37,060 bases of DNA from Desulfurellaceae bacterium (GTDB lineage: Bacteria > Desulfobacterota > Binatia > Bin18), in assembly GCA_021296095.1 (NCBI GenBank), contig JAGWBB010000042.1, forward strand, positions 1 through 37,060, read 5' to 3'. Every line of letters starts with the position of its first letter. The stretch's first letter is position 1. Position numbers and translations under genes: made by a program. The notes beneath the pieces were generated by a model. It did not search any database, had not been told where the DNA came from, and saw only the letters and a program-made list of their open reading frames with translations. Of this stretch, positions 1 through 8,287 are shown in pieces.

Positions 1-2
1 GA

Positions 3-227
3 CCCGAGCAGGTCATGCATGTCGGCGATTCGCTGCTGCACGATATTGTCGGTGCCCAGGCGGTCGGGATTCACGGCGTGTGGCTGAACCGCAAACGCCT
101 CGCCGTCGCCGACCTGCCGGCCCAGCTTCAACACCAGCTCGGGGATACTCGAGCAGAATATGAGATTAGCAGCCTGACCGAGCTGCACGCCTGTATCGAC
201 CGGCTCATGGAGATCGCCCCCGGCTGA
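3..227 (+). CDS. HAD-family hydrolase, C-terminal part (runs off left edge)
   Basis: The reading frame is open from the left edge and ends at TGA 225-227, so only about 74 C-terminal residues are present. They begin PEQVMHVGDS and continue LLHDIVGAQAVGIHGVWLNR. This is the conserved motif III/IV region of haloacid dehalogenase phosphatases, where the Asp after Gly binds Mg2+ and the GAxxAG segment follows. The nucleophile Asp motif must lie upstream of the window. The substrate cannot be told from this piece; subfamily IA phosphatases act on small phosphorylated metabolites in the cytoplasm. The next gene starts 57 bp downstream on the same strand. Confidence 0.8.
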   Translation, partial: PEQVMHVGDSLLHDIVGAQAVGIHGVWLNRKRLAVADLPAQLQHQLGDTRAEYEISSLTELHACIDRLMEIAPG

Positions 228-284
228 GCCGCACAGCTTGCCTCGGGCCGGACGGTTCGGCTATGAGGAGTCAGAGACACCACC

Positions 285-845
285 ATGGATAAAAACGCCT
301 ACGACATTCTCCTGTTCAACTACTACCGCGAGGCCGAGCTGCGCGGCGCCGACCTCATTCTGCGCTTGATCAACCGCATGGACGACCCCCGTCTACAAGA
401 AAAACTCTCCCGGCATCTGGCCGACGAAACCAAGCACGCCTGGCTGTGGACCGAACGGATTCGGGCCCTGGGTGGCATCCCGGTCCGTATTGACAACGGC
501 TATCATCGTCATCTGCGCCGCAAGATCGGCCTGCCCTCAAAGCTACTCGACCTGCTCGCCCTGACCTATGTGGTCGAAGAGCGCTCGCGCAAGCGCTACG
601 AAGAGCACGCCGCCCGGCCCGAGGTAGACACCGCCACCCGCAAAGTCCTTGACGAACTTCAGGAGGATGAAGAGCGCCACCTCAGCTGGGTGTCTGAGAA
701 ACTGACCCGGATGGCCGAACACGAGAGCCAGGACAGAGTCACGGCCGTCCTTGAGCGCTATCGAACACTCGAAGCAGAGGTGTTTGCCGAGATGGTGGCG
801 GACGAGCAGCGGGCCTTGCAGAAGATAACGGAAGACGTGGACTGA
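285..845 (+). CDS. Ferritin-like di-iron domain protein
   Basis: A 186-residue, mostly helical, soluble protein with two ExxH motifs: E48-T-K-H51 and E129-E-R-H132. Further acidic candidates lie at E16/E18 and E98/E99. This four-helix spacing fits a di-iron or di-manganese centre of the ferritin/rubrerythrin superfamily. There is no rubredoxin-type CxxC and no signal peptide. An AGGAG stretch 15-20 bp upstream is a weak ribosome site. It converges with the VWA gene, only 8 bp away. Family members act in iron storage, peroxide removal or as metal oxidases; which applies here cannot be read from the sequence. Confidence 0.75.
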   Translation: MDKNAYDILLFNYYREAELRGADLILRLINRMDDPRLQEKLSRHLADETKHAWLWTERIRALGGIPVRIDNGYHRHLRRKIGLPSKLLDLLALTYVVEERSRKRYEEHAARPEVDTATRKVLDELQEDEERHLSWVSEKLTRMAEHESQDRVTAVLERYRTLEAEVFAEMVADEQRALQKITEDVD

Positions 846-870
846 GGCGTCAGTTAGAGTTTCTTTTTCT
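841..870 (+). terminator. Weak possible terminator after the ferritin-like gene
   Basis: ACTGA (841-845) and TCAGT (850-854) form a 5-bp stem with a 4-base loop, followed within a few bases by TTTCTTTTTC. The stem includes the stop codon of the ferritin-like gene. The stem is short and the T-rich stretch also encodes the lysine-rich end of the convergent VWA protein, so this may be coincidence. Confidence 0.3.
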
Positions 871-2452
871 TCTTCGACACGTAATCGACCAGCAGATACT
901 CTCCCAGGCTGTCGGGCCGGGTATAAAACGCCCGGCCCCGGTTGAGCTGGGTCATTTTTTCGACAAAGGCCCGCAGGCTGGGGCTATCGTCGAGCATGAA
1001 CGTATTAATCGTCACCCCGCGCTGGGTGGCCCGCTCGACCTCTCTGAGCGTTTCCTGGGCGGCCCGCATGCTGATCCCGCCAAACGACAAGGGCCACTCA
1101 CAGTACAGCCGACCATGAGAAAAATAGGCCGTCGGCTGTCCGTCGGTCACCACAATAATCTGGCGGTTCTGGCTCGGATGGCGGTGAATCAGGTCTGAGG
1201 CCAGGCGAATGCCGTCCTGCAGATTGGTGAACGGATCGCCCATATTCCAGCTGGCCTCGGGCAGATCCTTGACCTTCAGCTCAACCGCCCGGGTAAAGAA
1301 GCCGACGATGGCAAAGTAGTCGCGCGGATAGCGCGTCCGAATCAGGCTCTCCAGGGCCAGGGCGACTTTTTTGGCCGCAGCGAAGCGTCCCTCCCAGCTC
1401 ATCGACCAACTCATATCGAGCAGCAGGACGGTCGAGGTGGTGGTCGCGTGGTCGGTTTCATACACCGTAAAATCGTCGGGCTGGATGCGCAGCGGCACCC
1501 CGCTGCCGTTACGCGTCAGCGACTTTTTGAGGGTGCCGATCAGATCGAGATGGAAGGGATCGCCGTAGGCGTAGGGCTTGGTCTCGTTGACCTTGATCTC
1601 GGCAATGCCGCGGTGGTCGGCGGCGTGGGCGCCGGAGCGATCCCGGAGCAGGGTGGCATAAATGTCCTGGAGCGCCAACTGGCCGATACGCCGAATGCCC
1701 TTGGGCGACAGCATCAAGCGCCCTTCGCGAGGGATGACAAACCCGGCCTCCTGCAACAGCGCCTGCATCTGTTGCAGGTTCTCGAAGTCTTGGAGTGCGC
1801 CCTGGCCGAGCATATCCTGGAGCATGCTGGGGTCGATTTTCTCGGGCTGACCCGACAGCAGGTTCTGCTCCATCTCCTGCAGCTGGGTCATCTCTTTCAT
1901 CAGGTCGAGGGCCTCGTCATAGGTCAGCGACTGGGGACCGTTGAACAGATCGTTATAGCGCCGCTGAAAGTCCTCCAGAGAACGAATGTTCTCGAACTCC
2001 TGCATGAGTTCGTCAAACGCCTCTTGGGCGGCCTCGTCCTCGAACGGATAGCGACTGAGCTTCTCCATTTTATCGCTCATCCGCTGGGGCAGCCGGTCGA
2101 GAAACTCCTCGTTTTTCTCCAACTCGGGTTTCTGCGGACGGCGCTGCTGAAGCGTGTCACGCTCCTGGTTCAGGATCTGATTCAGCTTGTCCTGCATCTC
2201 GTCCAAGGACGAGTCCAGATTGGCCTGGCGGTAGCGCTCGCGCATCTGCTCACGCAGGTCGCGGACCAGGTCGTCCAAGCCCTTGAGCTTTTCGTCGTTC
2301 TCCCCCTCCACGCCCTGGCGCATGAGTTTGTCCATGGCTTGGCGCATGTCGTCGGTGGCCGACAGATGGTCGGCCAGCTCTTGGAAAACCTTGTCGGCAG
2401 ACAGCTGGACCCGCTGACTCCCGTCCCAGGCGGTATAGCGTATGGTGATCAT
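854..2452 (-). CDS. VWA (von Willebrand factor A) domain protein, partner of the MoxR-type ATPase
   Basis: A 532-residue protein. Residues 20-240 are rich in Glu, Gln and Leu and look like long helices or coiled coil. The C-terminal VWA domain holds a complete MIDAS metal site: D346-x-S348-x-S350, T409 and D437. It ends in five lysines. The MoxR-like AAA+ ATPase lies 60 bp upstream on the same strand. Such AAA+/VWA pairs work as a chelatase-like or cofactor-inserting chaperone machine, as in BchI/BchD, NorQ/NorD and CbbQ/CbbO, with the MIDAS contacting the client. The client here is unknown. The ferritin-like gene is adjacent but convergent, so a link to it is speculative. Confidence 0.85.
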   Translation of the reverse strand: MITIRYTAWDGSQRVQLSADKVFQELADHLSATDDMRQAMDKLMRQGVEGENDEKLKGLDDLVRDLREQMRERYRQANLDSSLDEMQDKLNQILNQERDTLQQRRPQKPELEKNEEFLDRLPQRMSDKMEKLSRYPFEDEAAQEAFDELMQEFENIRSLEDFQRRYNDLFNGPQSLTYDEALDLMKEMTQLQEMEQNLLSGQPEKIDPSMLQDMLGQGALQDFENLQQMQALLQEAGFVIPREGRLMLSPKGIRRIGQLALQDIYATLLRDRSGAHAADHRGIAEIKVNETKPYAYGDPFHLDLIGTLKKSLTRNGSGVPLRIQPDDFTVYETDHATTTSTVLLLDMSWSMSWEGRFAAAKKVALALESLIRTRYPRDYFAIVGFFTRAVELKVKDLPEASWNMGDPFTNLQDGIRLASDLIHRHPSQNRQIIVVTDGQPTAYFSHGRLYCEWPLSFGGISMRAAQETLREVERATQRGVTINTFMLDDSPSLRAFVEKMTQLNRGRAFYTRPDSLGEYLLVDYVSKKKKKL

Positions 2453-2512
2453 GCCGTGAGCCTGTGTTGAACCTAGCCAGAAGGTCGGGAGAATCCCGGG
2501 CCTGAGGGGCGG

Positions 2513-3934
2513 CTAGGCCCGGTAGGTAGCGCGCCCGCCTTCGCTCTCTTTATTGAGTTTCTGGTGCAGATGGAGGCCTTCGAGGATGAACTCGGTCGCC
2601 GCAGCAATCAGACTCGGCTGCGAATCCACCCCCAGGACCTTGAGACCATCGGCCAGCCCGGTGATCGTGTGTTGACCATCCAGGTAGTCCTCGGCCGCCA
2701 TGCCATCCGAAATCTCGACGCCCCAGCCATTCTTGAAATGGTCCACGACCGAAGCCAGCCCTTCGACGCTCAGGTGTTGATCAAACACCTTTTGCACCGC
2801 TCGGCTGATCAGCCGCTCGATGATCTCGCCGTCTTTCTTCTCCTCGCCCGAGTACTCCAGCTCAATCTTGCCGGCGGTCGAGGGATACAGCGCGTGCAGG
2901 TCGCTGATCCTGGGCACCACGTCCGTCTCGCCGAGGCGCACAGCGCGTTTCTCGGCGTTGCTGAGCAGACTCTCAAAATTGTTGATCGTCACCCGGACGC
3001 TGACCCCCGAGGCCTGGTTGATCTCGCTCGAATTGCGCGCCTCCATGGTCAGCTGGGCCAGAATCTCCTTCATGAACTGCGGCACCTGAAACGCCCGTTC
3101 GCCGCGCGGAAAGATCGTGGCCTCTTGTTCCATGATCGAAATCTCATGGTCGAGCGAGCGCGGGTAATGGGTCCGGATTTGGACATCAAAGCGGTCTTTC
3201 AGCGGGGTAATGATCCGCCCCCGGCTGGTGTAGTCTTCCGGGTTAGCACTGGCCACAATCATCACATCGACCGGCAGGCGGATTTTGAAGCCCTTGATCT
3301 GAACGTCTTTCTCCTCCATCAGGTTGAACAGACCGACCTGGACTTTTTCGGTCAGGTCGGGCAGTTCATTGATGGCAAAGATACCGCGGTTGGTACGGGG
3401 AATGAGCCCGTAGTGGACGGTCTCTTCGTTGGACAGATAGCGCCCTTCGGCGACCTTGATCGGATCAACCTCGCCGATCAAGTCGGCCACCGCCACATCC
3501 GGGGTGGCCAGTTTTTCGGCGTAGCGTCCCTCGCGCTCCAGCCACGCGATCTCCACCTCGTCACCCCGCTCGGCCGCCAGCCGCCGACCCTGGGGCGAGA
3601 TCGGGCCAAAAGGGTTCTCGGGAATCTCGGCGTCCCGAATGATCGGCACATAGGGGTCCAACAAGGAGATCAGGCCGCGAATGATCCGCGACTTGGCTTG
3701 GCCCCGTTCGCCCAGGAACACCATGTGATGGCCAGCCAGGACAGCGTTCTCAATATCTGGAATCACGCTGTCTTCATAGCCGATAATACCGGGCAGGATC
3801 TGCTCACCCGCCGCGAGCATACGCAGCAGATTGGTCCGCATCTCTTCCCGTACGGAAAGGACCTGGTAGCCTGCCGTTTTCAGGTCTCCAAGCGTCCGGG
3901 CTTCCTGACGTAGGGTTTCGCTGGGGTGTTGCAC
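2513..3934 (-). CDS. MoxR/magnesium-chelatase-type AAA+ ATPase
   Basis: A 473-residue AAA+ ATPase. Walker A is at residues 75-82 (GERGQAKS) and a Walker B-like strand, GIFAINEL, ends at E190. A sensor-1 type segment (VASANPEDY) follows, and a helical C-terminal lid domain. The layout matches chelatase I-type/MoxR ATPases. The GTG start at 3934 lies 8 bp after the ihfB stop; a purine-rich GAGGAGAGG stands about 13 bp upstream, within the ihfB end. It probably forms a hexamer that remodels a client with the VWA protein encoded next. Which protein they act on is not visible. Confidence 0.87.
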   Translation of the reverse strand: MQHPSETLRQEARTLGDLKTAGYQVLSVREEMRTNLLRMLAAGEQILPGIIGYEDSVIPDIENAVLAGHHMVFLGERGQAKSRIIRGLISLLDPYVPIIRDAEIPENPFGPISPQGRRLAAERGDEVEIAWLEREGRYAEKLATPDVAVADLIGEVDPIKVAEGRYLSNEETVHYGLIPRTNRGIFAINELPDLTEKVQVGLFNLMEEKDVQIKGFKIRLPVDVMIVASANPEDYTSRGRIITPLKDRFDVQIRTHYPRSLDHEISIMEQEATIFPRGERAFQVPQFMKEILAQLTMEARNSSEINQASGVSVRVTINNFESLLSNAEKRAVRLGETDVVPRISDLHALYPSTAGKIELEYSGEEKKDGEIIERLISRAVQKVFDQHLSVEGLASVVDHFKNGWGVEISDGMAAEDYLDGQHTITGLADGLKVLGVDSQPSLIAAATEFILEGLHLHQKLNKESEGGRATYRA

Positions 3935-3942
3935 TGCGATCT

Positions 3943-4314
3943 TTACCTCTCCTCTGCGCTTTCGGTCTGGGGCTCTGGACGCAAGCCAGCGGGCGCACCG
4001 TCCGACGCCGGCACGCTCGTCTGGGTCGGCACCGTTTTATGGTCTACCCGCAGTCGGAGTTCTTTGCCGACCTTGAACAACAACACACGTTTGGCCGCCA
4101 CTGGGACGACCATACCGGTGCGCGGATTGCGTCCCTCGCGAGCCGGGCGATCCTTAATGATAAAACTTCCAAATCCCCGGATTTCGATCCGTTCGCCCTG
4201 CACCAAAGCCTGCGTCATGCTATCAAACACCGCGTTGACCATGACCTCGACTTCACGCCGCGAGAAACGGGGATATTGCTCGGCTACTTCCTCGATAAGA
4301 TCCCGCTTGGTCAC
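3943..4314 (-). CDS. ihfB: HU/IHF-family DNA-binding protein, IHF beta-like
   Basis: A 123-residue protein. The first 92 or so residues follow the IHF beta pattern: N-terminal MTKRDLIEEVAE helix, then RIEIRGFGSF, then the DNA-wrapping arm GRNPRTG, then FKVGKELR. It would bend DNA as a dimer in the nucleoid. The usual family length is about 94 residues. Here roughly 30 more follow, rich in Pro, Ser, Thr and Glu and probably disordered. It sits 11 bp after rpsA, the classic rpsA-ihfB arrangement, and 8 bp before the MoxR gene. HU rather than IHF beta is possible, but position and motifs favour IHF beta. Confidence 0.9.
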   Translation of the reverse strand: MTKRDLIEEVAEQYPRFSRREVEVMVNAVFDSMTQALVQGERIEIRGFGSFIIKDRPAREGRNPRTGMVVPVAAKRVLLFKVGKELRLRVDHKTVPTQTSVPASDGAPAGLRPEPQTESAEER

Positions 4315-4325
4315 CGCCCTGCCCC

Positions 4326-6158
4326 TCAGGCTTTCTGCCGGCCGTCCTTATCCTCAGCCTCATCCCGGTCCAGGCGTAATTCCTCGCCCAGAATATCCTC
4401 AAAGGAAAACCGCGCATCTTCCCGTTCCCGCTGCAAATAGGCCTCCATCTCGGCTCGTTCCTCGGTCCGCCGCAGGGCTTTAATACTCAGGCCCATCTTG
4501 TGTTCCCGGGCGTCAATGTGGATGACCTCAGCCTCGACCTCGGTCCCGACGTCAAACAGCGCCGACGGTTTCTCGACCCGTTCGGTCGACAGCTGAGAAA
4601 TATGGACCAGTCCCTCAACCCCGTCTTCGACTTCGACAAACACACCGAAATCGGTCACGCTAGTGATCTTGCCGTTGATCCGCGTGCCAATTGGATGGCG
4701 TTCGGCCAGCGTCTGCCATGGGTCCGTTGCAGCCTGTTTAATGCCCAGCGAGACCCGCTCGTTTGCCACGTCCACCCCGAGGATGACCGCCTCCACCTCA
4801 TCGCCCTTTTTGAACAGCTCCGAGGGGTGTTTGATCTTTTTTGTCCAGTGCAGATCAGAAATATGGGCCAAGCCGTCAATGCCGTCCTCAACCTCAACGA
4901 ACACACCGAAATCGGTAATGCTCTTGACCTTGCCCGAAATATGGCTGCCGACCGGATGGTTCATCCGCACCAGCTCCCACGGATTGGGCGAAATCTGCTT
5001 GAGCCCCAGGGAGATGCGCCGGTGGTCAGGGTTAATGTCCAGGACAACGACATCGACCTCATCCCCGACCGACAGCAGCTTGGAGGGATGGGTGATGCGC
5101 TTGGTCCACGACATTTCGGACACGTGCAGCAAGCCCTCGACGCCGCTCTCCAACTCGACAAAGGCGCCGTAATCGGCCAAGCTGACGGCTTTTCCGTGCA
5201 CGCGACCCTCCACCGTATAGCGCTCGGCAACGGTGAGCCAGGGATCAGGAATCAGCTGCTTGAGACCCAGCGAGACCCGCTCGCGCTTGGCATCGTACTT
5301 GAGGACCACGACCTTGACGGTCTCGCCGGTCTTGACCATTTCCGACGGATGGCCGACACGGCCCCACGACATATCGGTCACGTGCAACAGGCCGTCTATG
5401 CCACCGAGATCGACAAACGCCCCGTAGTCGGTGATATTCTTGACCGTCCCCTCCAGAATGACCCCCTCCTCAAGCAGCTTCAGCGTCTCTTCGCGCAGGG
5501 TCGCCCGTTCCTGCTCCAGAACCGTTCGGCGCGAGACCACCACATTGGCCCGTGAGCGATTAAACTTCAGGACCGCAAACTTCTCCCGGCGTCCGATGAA
5601 ACGATCCAGATCCCGCACCGGCCGTAAATCGACGTGTGAGCCGGGCAAAAAGGCCGAGACCCCGATATCGACCTTGAGTCCGCCCTTGACCTTGCCGACG
5701 ATGCTGCCCTCGATGGGCACATTATTGGTAAAGGCCTCCTCAATCTTGTGCCATACCCGAAACTCTTCGGCCTTGGCTCGAGACAGCACCACGCCTTCCT
5801 GCTCGGCGTCGGCCGAGTCAAAAAAGACCTCGACCTCATCGCCCTCACTTATAGTGACTTCCCCGTCCCGCGAGCGAAACTCGGCCACAGGGATCTGTCC
5901 CTCCGATTTATAGCCGATGTCGATCGTGACCACCTCGGGTCCGATGTTCACCACCCGCCCCTGGACGACTTCGCCGGGTTTGACCGTCTGCAAGCTCTGT
6001 TCAAACAGTTGGCTGAAATCTTCAGGTCCGCCGGCCGGCCCCTCTTCCTGTCCCTCTTCCTGACTCTCTTGGGGGGGGCTTTCCGGCTGAGCCAGGCTCT
6101 CAGTGGCGGTCTGCTCGTTTTGAGCCTGGGTTTGTTCGTGTTCGGTGTTGTGTTCCAT
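4326..6158 (-). CDS. rpsA: 30S ribosomal protein S1
   Basis: Six consecutive S1 (OB-fold) RNA-binding repeats are visible, the last four with the ITDYGAFV/VTDFGVFVEVEDG signature. The protein helps the 30S subunit capture mRNA. I chose the ATG at 6158 (610 residues, MEHNTEHEQ) because AGGGGG lies 11 bp before it. The open frame extends to 6347, but that part overlaps cmk and has no homologous look. About 50 residues rich in Glu, Gln and Pro precede the first S1 repeat, an acidic and probably disordered leader. The start lies 59 bp inside the cmk frame, so translational coupling is likely. Confidence 0.95.
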   Translation of the reverse strand: MEHNTEHEQTQAQNEQTATESLAQPESPPQESQEEGQEEGPAGGPEDFSQLFEQSLQTVKPGEVVQGRVVNIGPEVVTIDIGYKSEGQIPVAEFRSRDGEVTISEGDEVEVFFDSADAEQEGVVLSRAKAEEFRVWHKIEEAFTNNVPIEGSIVGKVKGGLKVDIGVSAFLPGSHVDLRPVRDLDRFIGRREKFAVLKFNRSRANVVVSRRTVLEQERATLREETLKLLEEGVILEGTVKNITDYGAFVDLGGIDGLLHVTDMSWGRVGHPSEMVKTGETVKVVVLKYDAKRERVSLGLKQLIPDPWLTVAERYTVEGRVHGKAVSLADYGAFVELESGVEGLLHVSEMSWTKRITHPSKLLSVGDEVDVVVLDINPDHRRISLGLKQISPNPWELVRMNHPVGSHISGKVKSITDFGVFVEVEDGIDGLAHISDLHWTKKIKHPSELFKKGDEVEAVILGVDVANERVSLGIKQAATDPWQTLAERHPIGTRINGKITSVTDFGVFVEVEDGVEGLVHISQLSTERVEKPSALFDVGTEVEAEVIHIDAREHKMGLSIKALRRTEERAEMEAYLQREREDARFSFEDILGEELRLDRDEAEDKDGRQKA

Positions 6159-6936
6159 GTGCGTGTGTACCCCCTGGGAAGCTGCCTGCTTCTCGCCTCT
6201 CCATACCCCCCTCTCCATCAGGTTGCAAGGGCTGCGCTCCGTGCTTTTTCCTTTTTGCATCGCCACTTGCATAGTTTTCTGCATACGTGGCGAGCGCGTC
6301 CACCACTTCTGCCAGGCTGAGGTCGGTGGTGTCAAGAATGACGGCATCGGTGGCTGGACGCAGCGGCGCGTGGCTGCGCCCCGTGTCCCGCTCGTCCCGT
6401 TCCTGCATAGCGCGGCGCGTCAGCGCCAGAGAAGTCGGGCGGCCCGTACGGCGGAGTTCTTGATGGCGCCGCCGGCTGCGTTCTTCGGCCGAGGCATCCA
6501 GGTAGACCTTGAGATCGGCCTCGGGAAAGACCACGGTTCCGATATCCCGACCCTCGACCACCACCCTTCCGCCACGGCCCAACTCGCGCTGGGCCGTCAG
6601 CAAACGCGCACGCACGAGCGGCTGGGCCGATACCCGGGAGGCCATCTGACTCACCTCGGGACGCCGAATCTGCTCTGTCACATCCCGTTGTCCCACAAAC
6701 AGACGCTGGCCACCCGGAGCCGGCTCAAAGCGCACATCGAGGGTTTCACACACCGGTGCCAGGGCCGCGGCGTCCTCGGGGTCGAGCCCTTGCTCCCAGA
6801 CCAGCAGGCCGACTGCCCGATACAGCGCTCCGGTATCAACATAGCGATAGCCCAGACGCTCGGCCAACAGGCGGCTGGCCGAGCTTTTGCCGGCTCCGGC
6901 CGGACCGTCGAGGGCGATGATCAGATCTTTTTTCAT
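6100..6936 (-). CDS. cmk: Cytidylate kinase
   Basis: Phosphorylates CMP and dCMP with ATP. The protein starts MKKDLIIALDGPAGAGKSS, with the P-loop GPAGAGKS, then YVDTGALYR (substrate binding), VVEGRDIGTVVFP and an Arg-rich lid (EERSRRRHQELR). I placed the start at the ATG at 6936, 4 bp after the aroA stop; a GTG at 6966 is in frame but lies within aroA. The conserved domain ends near residue 222. The frame then continues about 55 basic residues and overlaps the rpsA start by 59 bp. That tail may be real or just readthrough to the next stop. Confidence 0.93.
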   Translation of the reverse strand: MKKDLIIALDGPAGAGKSSASRLLAERLGYRYVDTGALYRAVGLLVWEQGLDPEDAAALAPVCETLDVRFEPAPGGQRLFVGQRDVTEQIRRPEVSQMASRVSAQPLVRARLLTAQRELGRGGRVVVEGRDIGTVVFPEADLKVYLDASAEERSRRRHQELRRTGRPTSLALTRRAMQERDERDTGRSHAPLRPATDAVILDTTDLSLAEVVDALATYAENYASGDAKRKKHGAQPLQPDGEGGMERREAGSFPGGTHAHGTQHRTRTNPGSKRADRH

Positions 6937-6940
6937 AGCC

Positions 6941-8287
6941 TTACCGGACGGCCCGGATATCAACACCGCTCAGTTCTTGCAACACCCGGTAGAAGCCCGG
7001 GAAGGAAATATCGACGCAGCTGGCCTGATCCAGGGCGAGCGGTCCGGCCGCCCGCAGACCGGCCACACTGAGCGCCATGGCGATGCGGTGGTCGCCCCCG
7101 CTGGAGACGCGTGCGGCTCGAAACGGCTGGGCCGATCCGGCCCGGCCCTCAATGACCAGCCCATCCGGCAGCTCGGTCACCCCAACGCCCAGGGCGTGGA
7201 GCGCGCCAGCAAGCATCTGGAGCCGGTCGCTCTCCTTGACCCGCAGCTCCTGAGCGCCGCGAATCACGGTCGTGCCCTCGGCACAGGCCGCAGCGACCGC
7301 AATGATCGGAAACTCGTCAATGGCCCGGACGACCAGATCGCCATCAATCCGGGTGCCGCGCAGCCGACTGGCGTGGACCACCACATCGCCTACCGGTTCA
7401 CCCCCCGCCTCGCGCTCATTTTCAATGTGCAGCGCCGCGCCCATGGCTTGGAAAACATCAAGCACCCCGGTCCGGGTCGGATTGACCCCAACGCCGCACA
7501 CGCGCAGGGCGGAGTGTGGCACGATCAGTCCCGCCCCAATGAAAAAAGCGGCCGACGACAGGTCGCCGGGGACCTCAAGCTCGCAGCCGCGCAGCCGCTG
7601 TCGGCCGGCGACCGAGACCGTCGTGTCCCGCACCTCGACCCGACCGCCAAACGTCCCCAGCAGGCGCTCGGTATGATCGCGGGAACGGACCGGCTCCCAG
7701 ACCCGGGTTGTGCCCCGGGCCTGGAGACCAGCCAACAGAATGGCTGACTTGACCTGGGCGCTGGCCACCGGACTGCGGTAGTCTATCGCCCGCAGCGTCT
7801 GAGCCGGGCCAAGGCCGTGGATGTGCAGAGGCAGACGGTTCGTTCCGTCCTCACCCGTGATCTTCGCACCCATCTGGCACAGCGGATCAAGCACCCGACT
7901 CATTGGCCGGCGACGAAGCGACGCATCACCGTCAAGCCGGGAGGAAAAACTCCGGCCCGCCAAGACGCCGCACAACAGTCGGGCGGTCGTCCCCGAATTG
8001 CCGCAGGCGAGGGACTGTGACGGCGCCTGCAATCCGTCCCAGCCCCGACCCGTGACAAGCACCTCGGTGCCGTCATGCGCAATCTCGACCCCCAGTTCCT
8101 GGAAAGCACCGATTGTGCTGCGGTTATCCCCGCCCAGAGAACAGTTACGGATGCGGCTCTGGCCGTGGGCGACGGCAGCCAGAATGACCCCCCGATGGCT
8201 GATCGACTTGTCGCCGGGCAGGCTGATGTCTCCGCGCAGTCCGGCCGAGGCCGACGAGAGGGGATTGACGAGCAGGGCGTCGGTCAT
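6941..8287 (-). CDS. aroA: 3-phosphoshikimate 1-carboxyvinyltransferase (EPSP synthase)
   Basis: Sixth step of the shikimate pathway: shikimate-3-phosphate plus PEP gives EPSP. The 448-residue protein carries LPGDKSISHR at 23-32 (catalytic Lys27), GNSGTTARLL at 96-105 (PEP-binding loop with Gly before Thr), and later IDEFPIIAVAAA and KESDRL. LPGDKSISHR resembles class II enzymes. The ATGA overlap at 8284-8287 couples it to tyrA upstream, and cmk starts 4 bp downstream. Together with pheA, hisC and tyrA it forms an aromatic amino acid block. Confidence 0.96.
   Translation of the reverse strand: MTDALLVNPLSSASAGLRGDISLPGDKSISHRGVILAAVAHGQSRIRNCSLGGDNRSTIGAFQELGVEIAHDGTEVLVTGRGWDGLQAPSQSLACGNSGTTARLLCGVLAGRSFSSRLDGDASLRRRPMSRVLDPLCQMGAKITGEDGTNRLPLHIHGLGPAQTLRAIDYRSPVASAQVKSAILLAGLQARGTTRVWEPVRSRDHTERLLGTFGGRVEVRDTTVSVAGRQRLRGCELEVPGDLSSAAFFIGAGLIVPHSALRVCGVGVNPTRTGVLDVFQAMGAALHIENEREAGGEPVGDVVVHASRLRGTRIDGDLVVRAIDEFPIIAVAAACAEGTTVIRGAQELRVKESDRLQMLAGALHALGVGVTELPDGLVIEGRAGSAQPFRAARVSSGGDHRIAMALSVAGLRAAGPLALDQASCVDISFPGFYRVLQELSGVDIRAVR

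Noticed and set aside
1448-2470. Long plus-strand open frame (340 codons) opposite the VWA gene
   Set aside because: It mirrors the VWA coding sequence, has no motif or ribosome site, and is a product of high GC content. Similar mirror frames at 2564-3913, 4500-5555, 20580-22034 and 29216-30601 were dropped for the same reason.
6159-6347. N-terminal extension of S1 by 63 codons
   Set aside because: It lies wholly within cmk, looks random and is separated from the acidic leader by a start with a good ribosome site at 6158.
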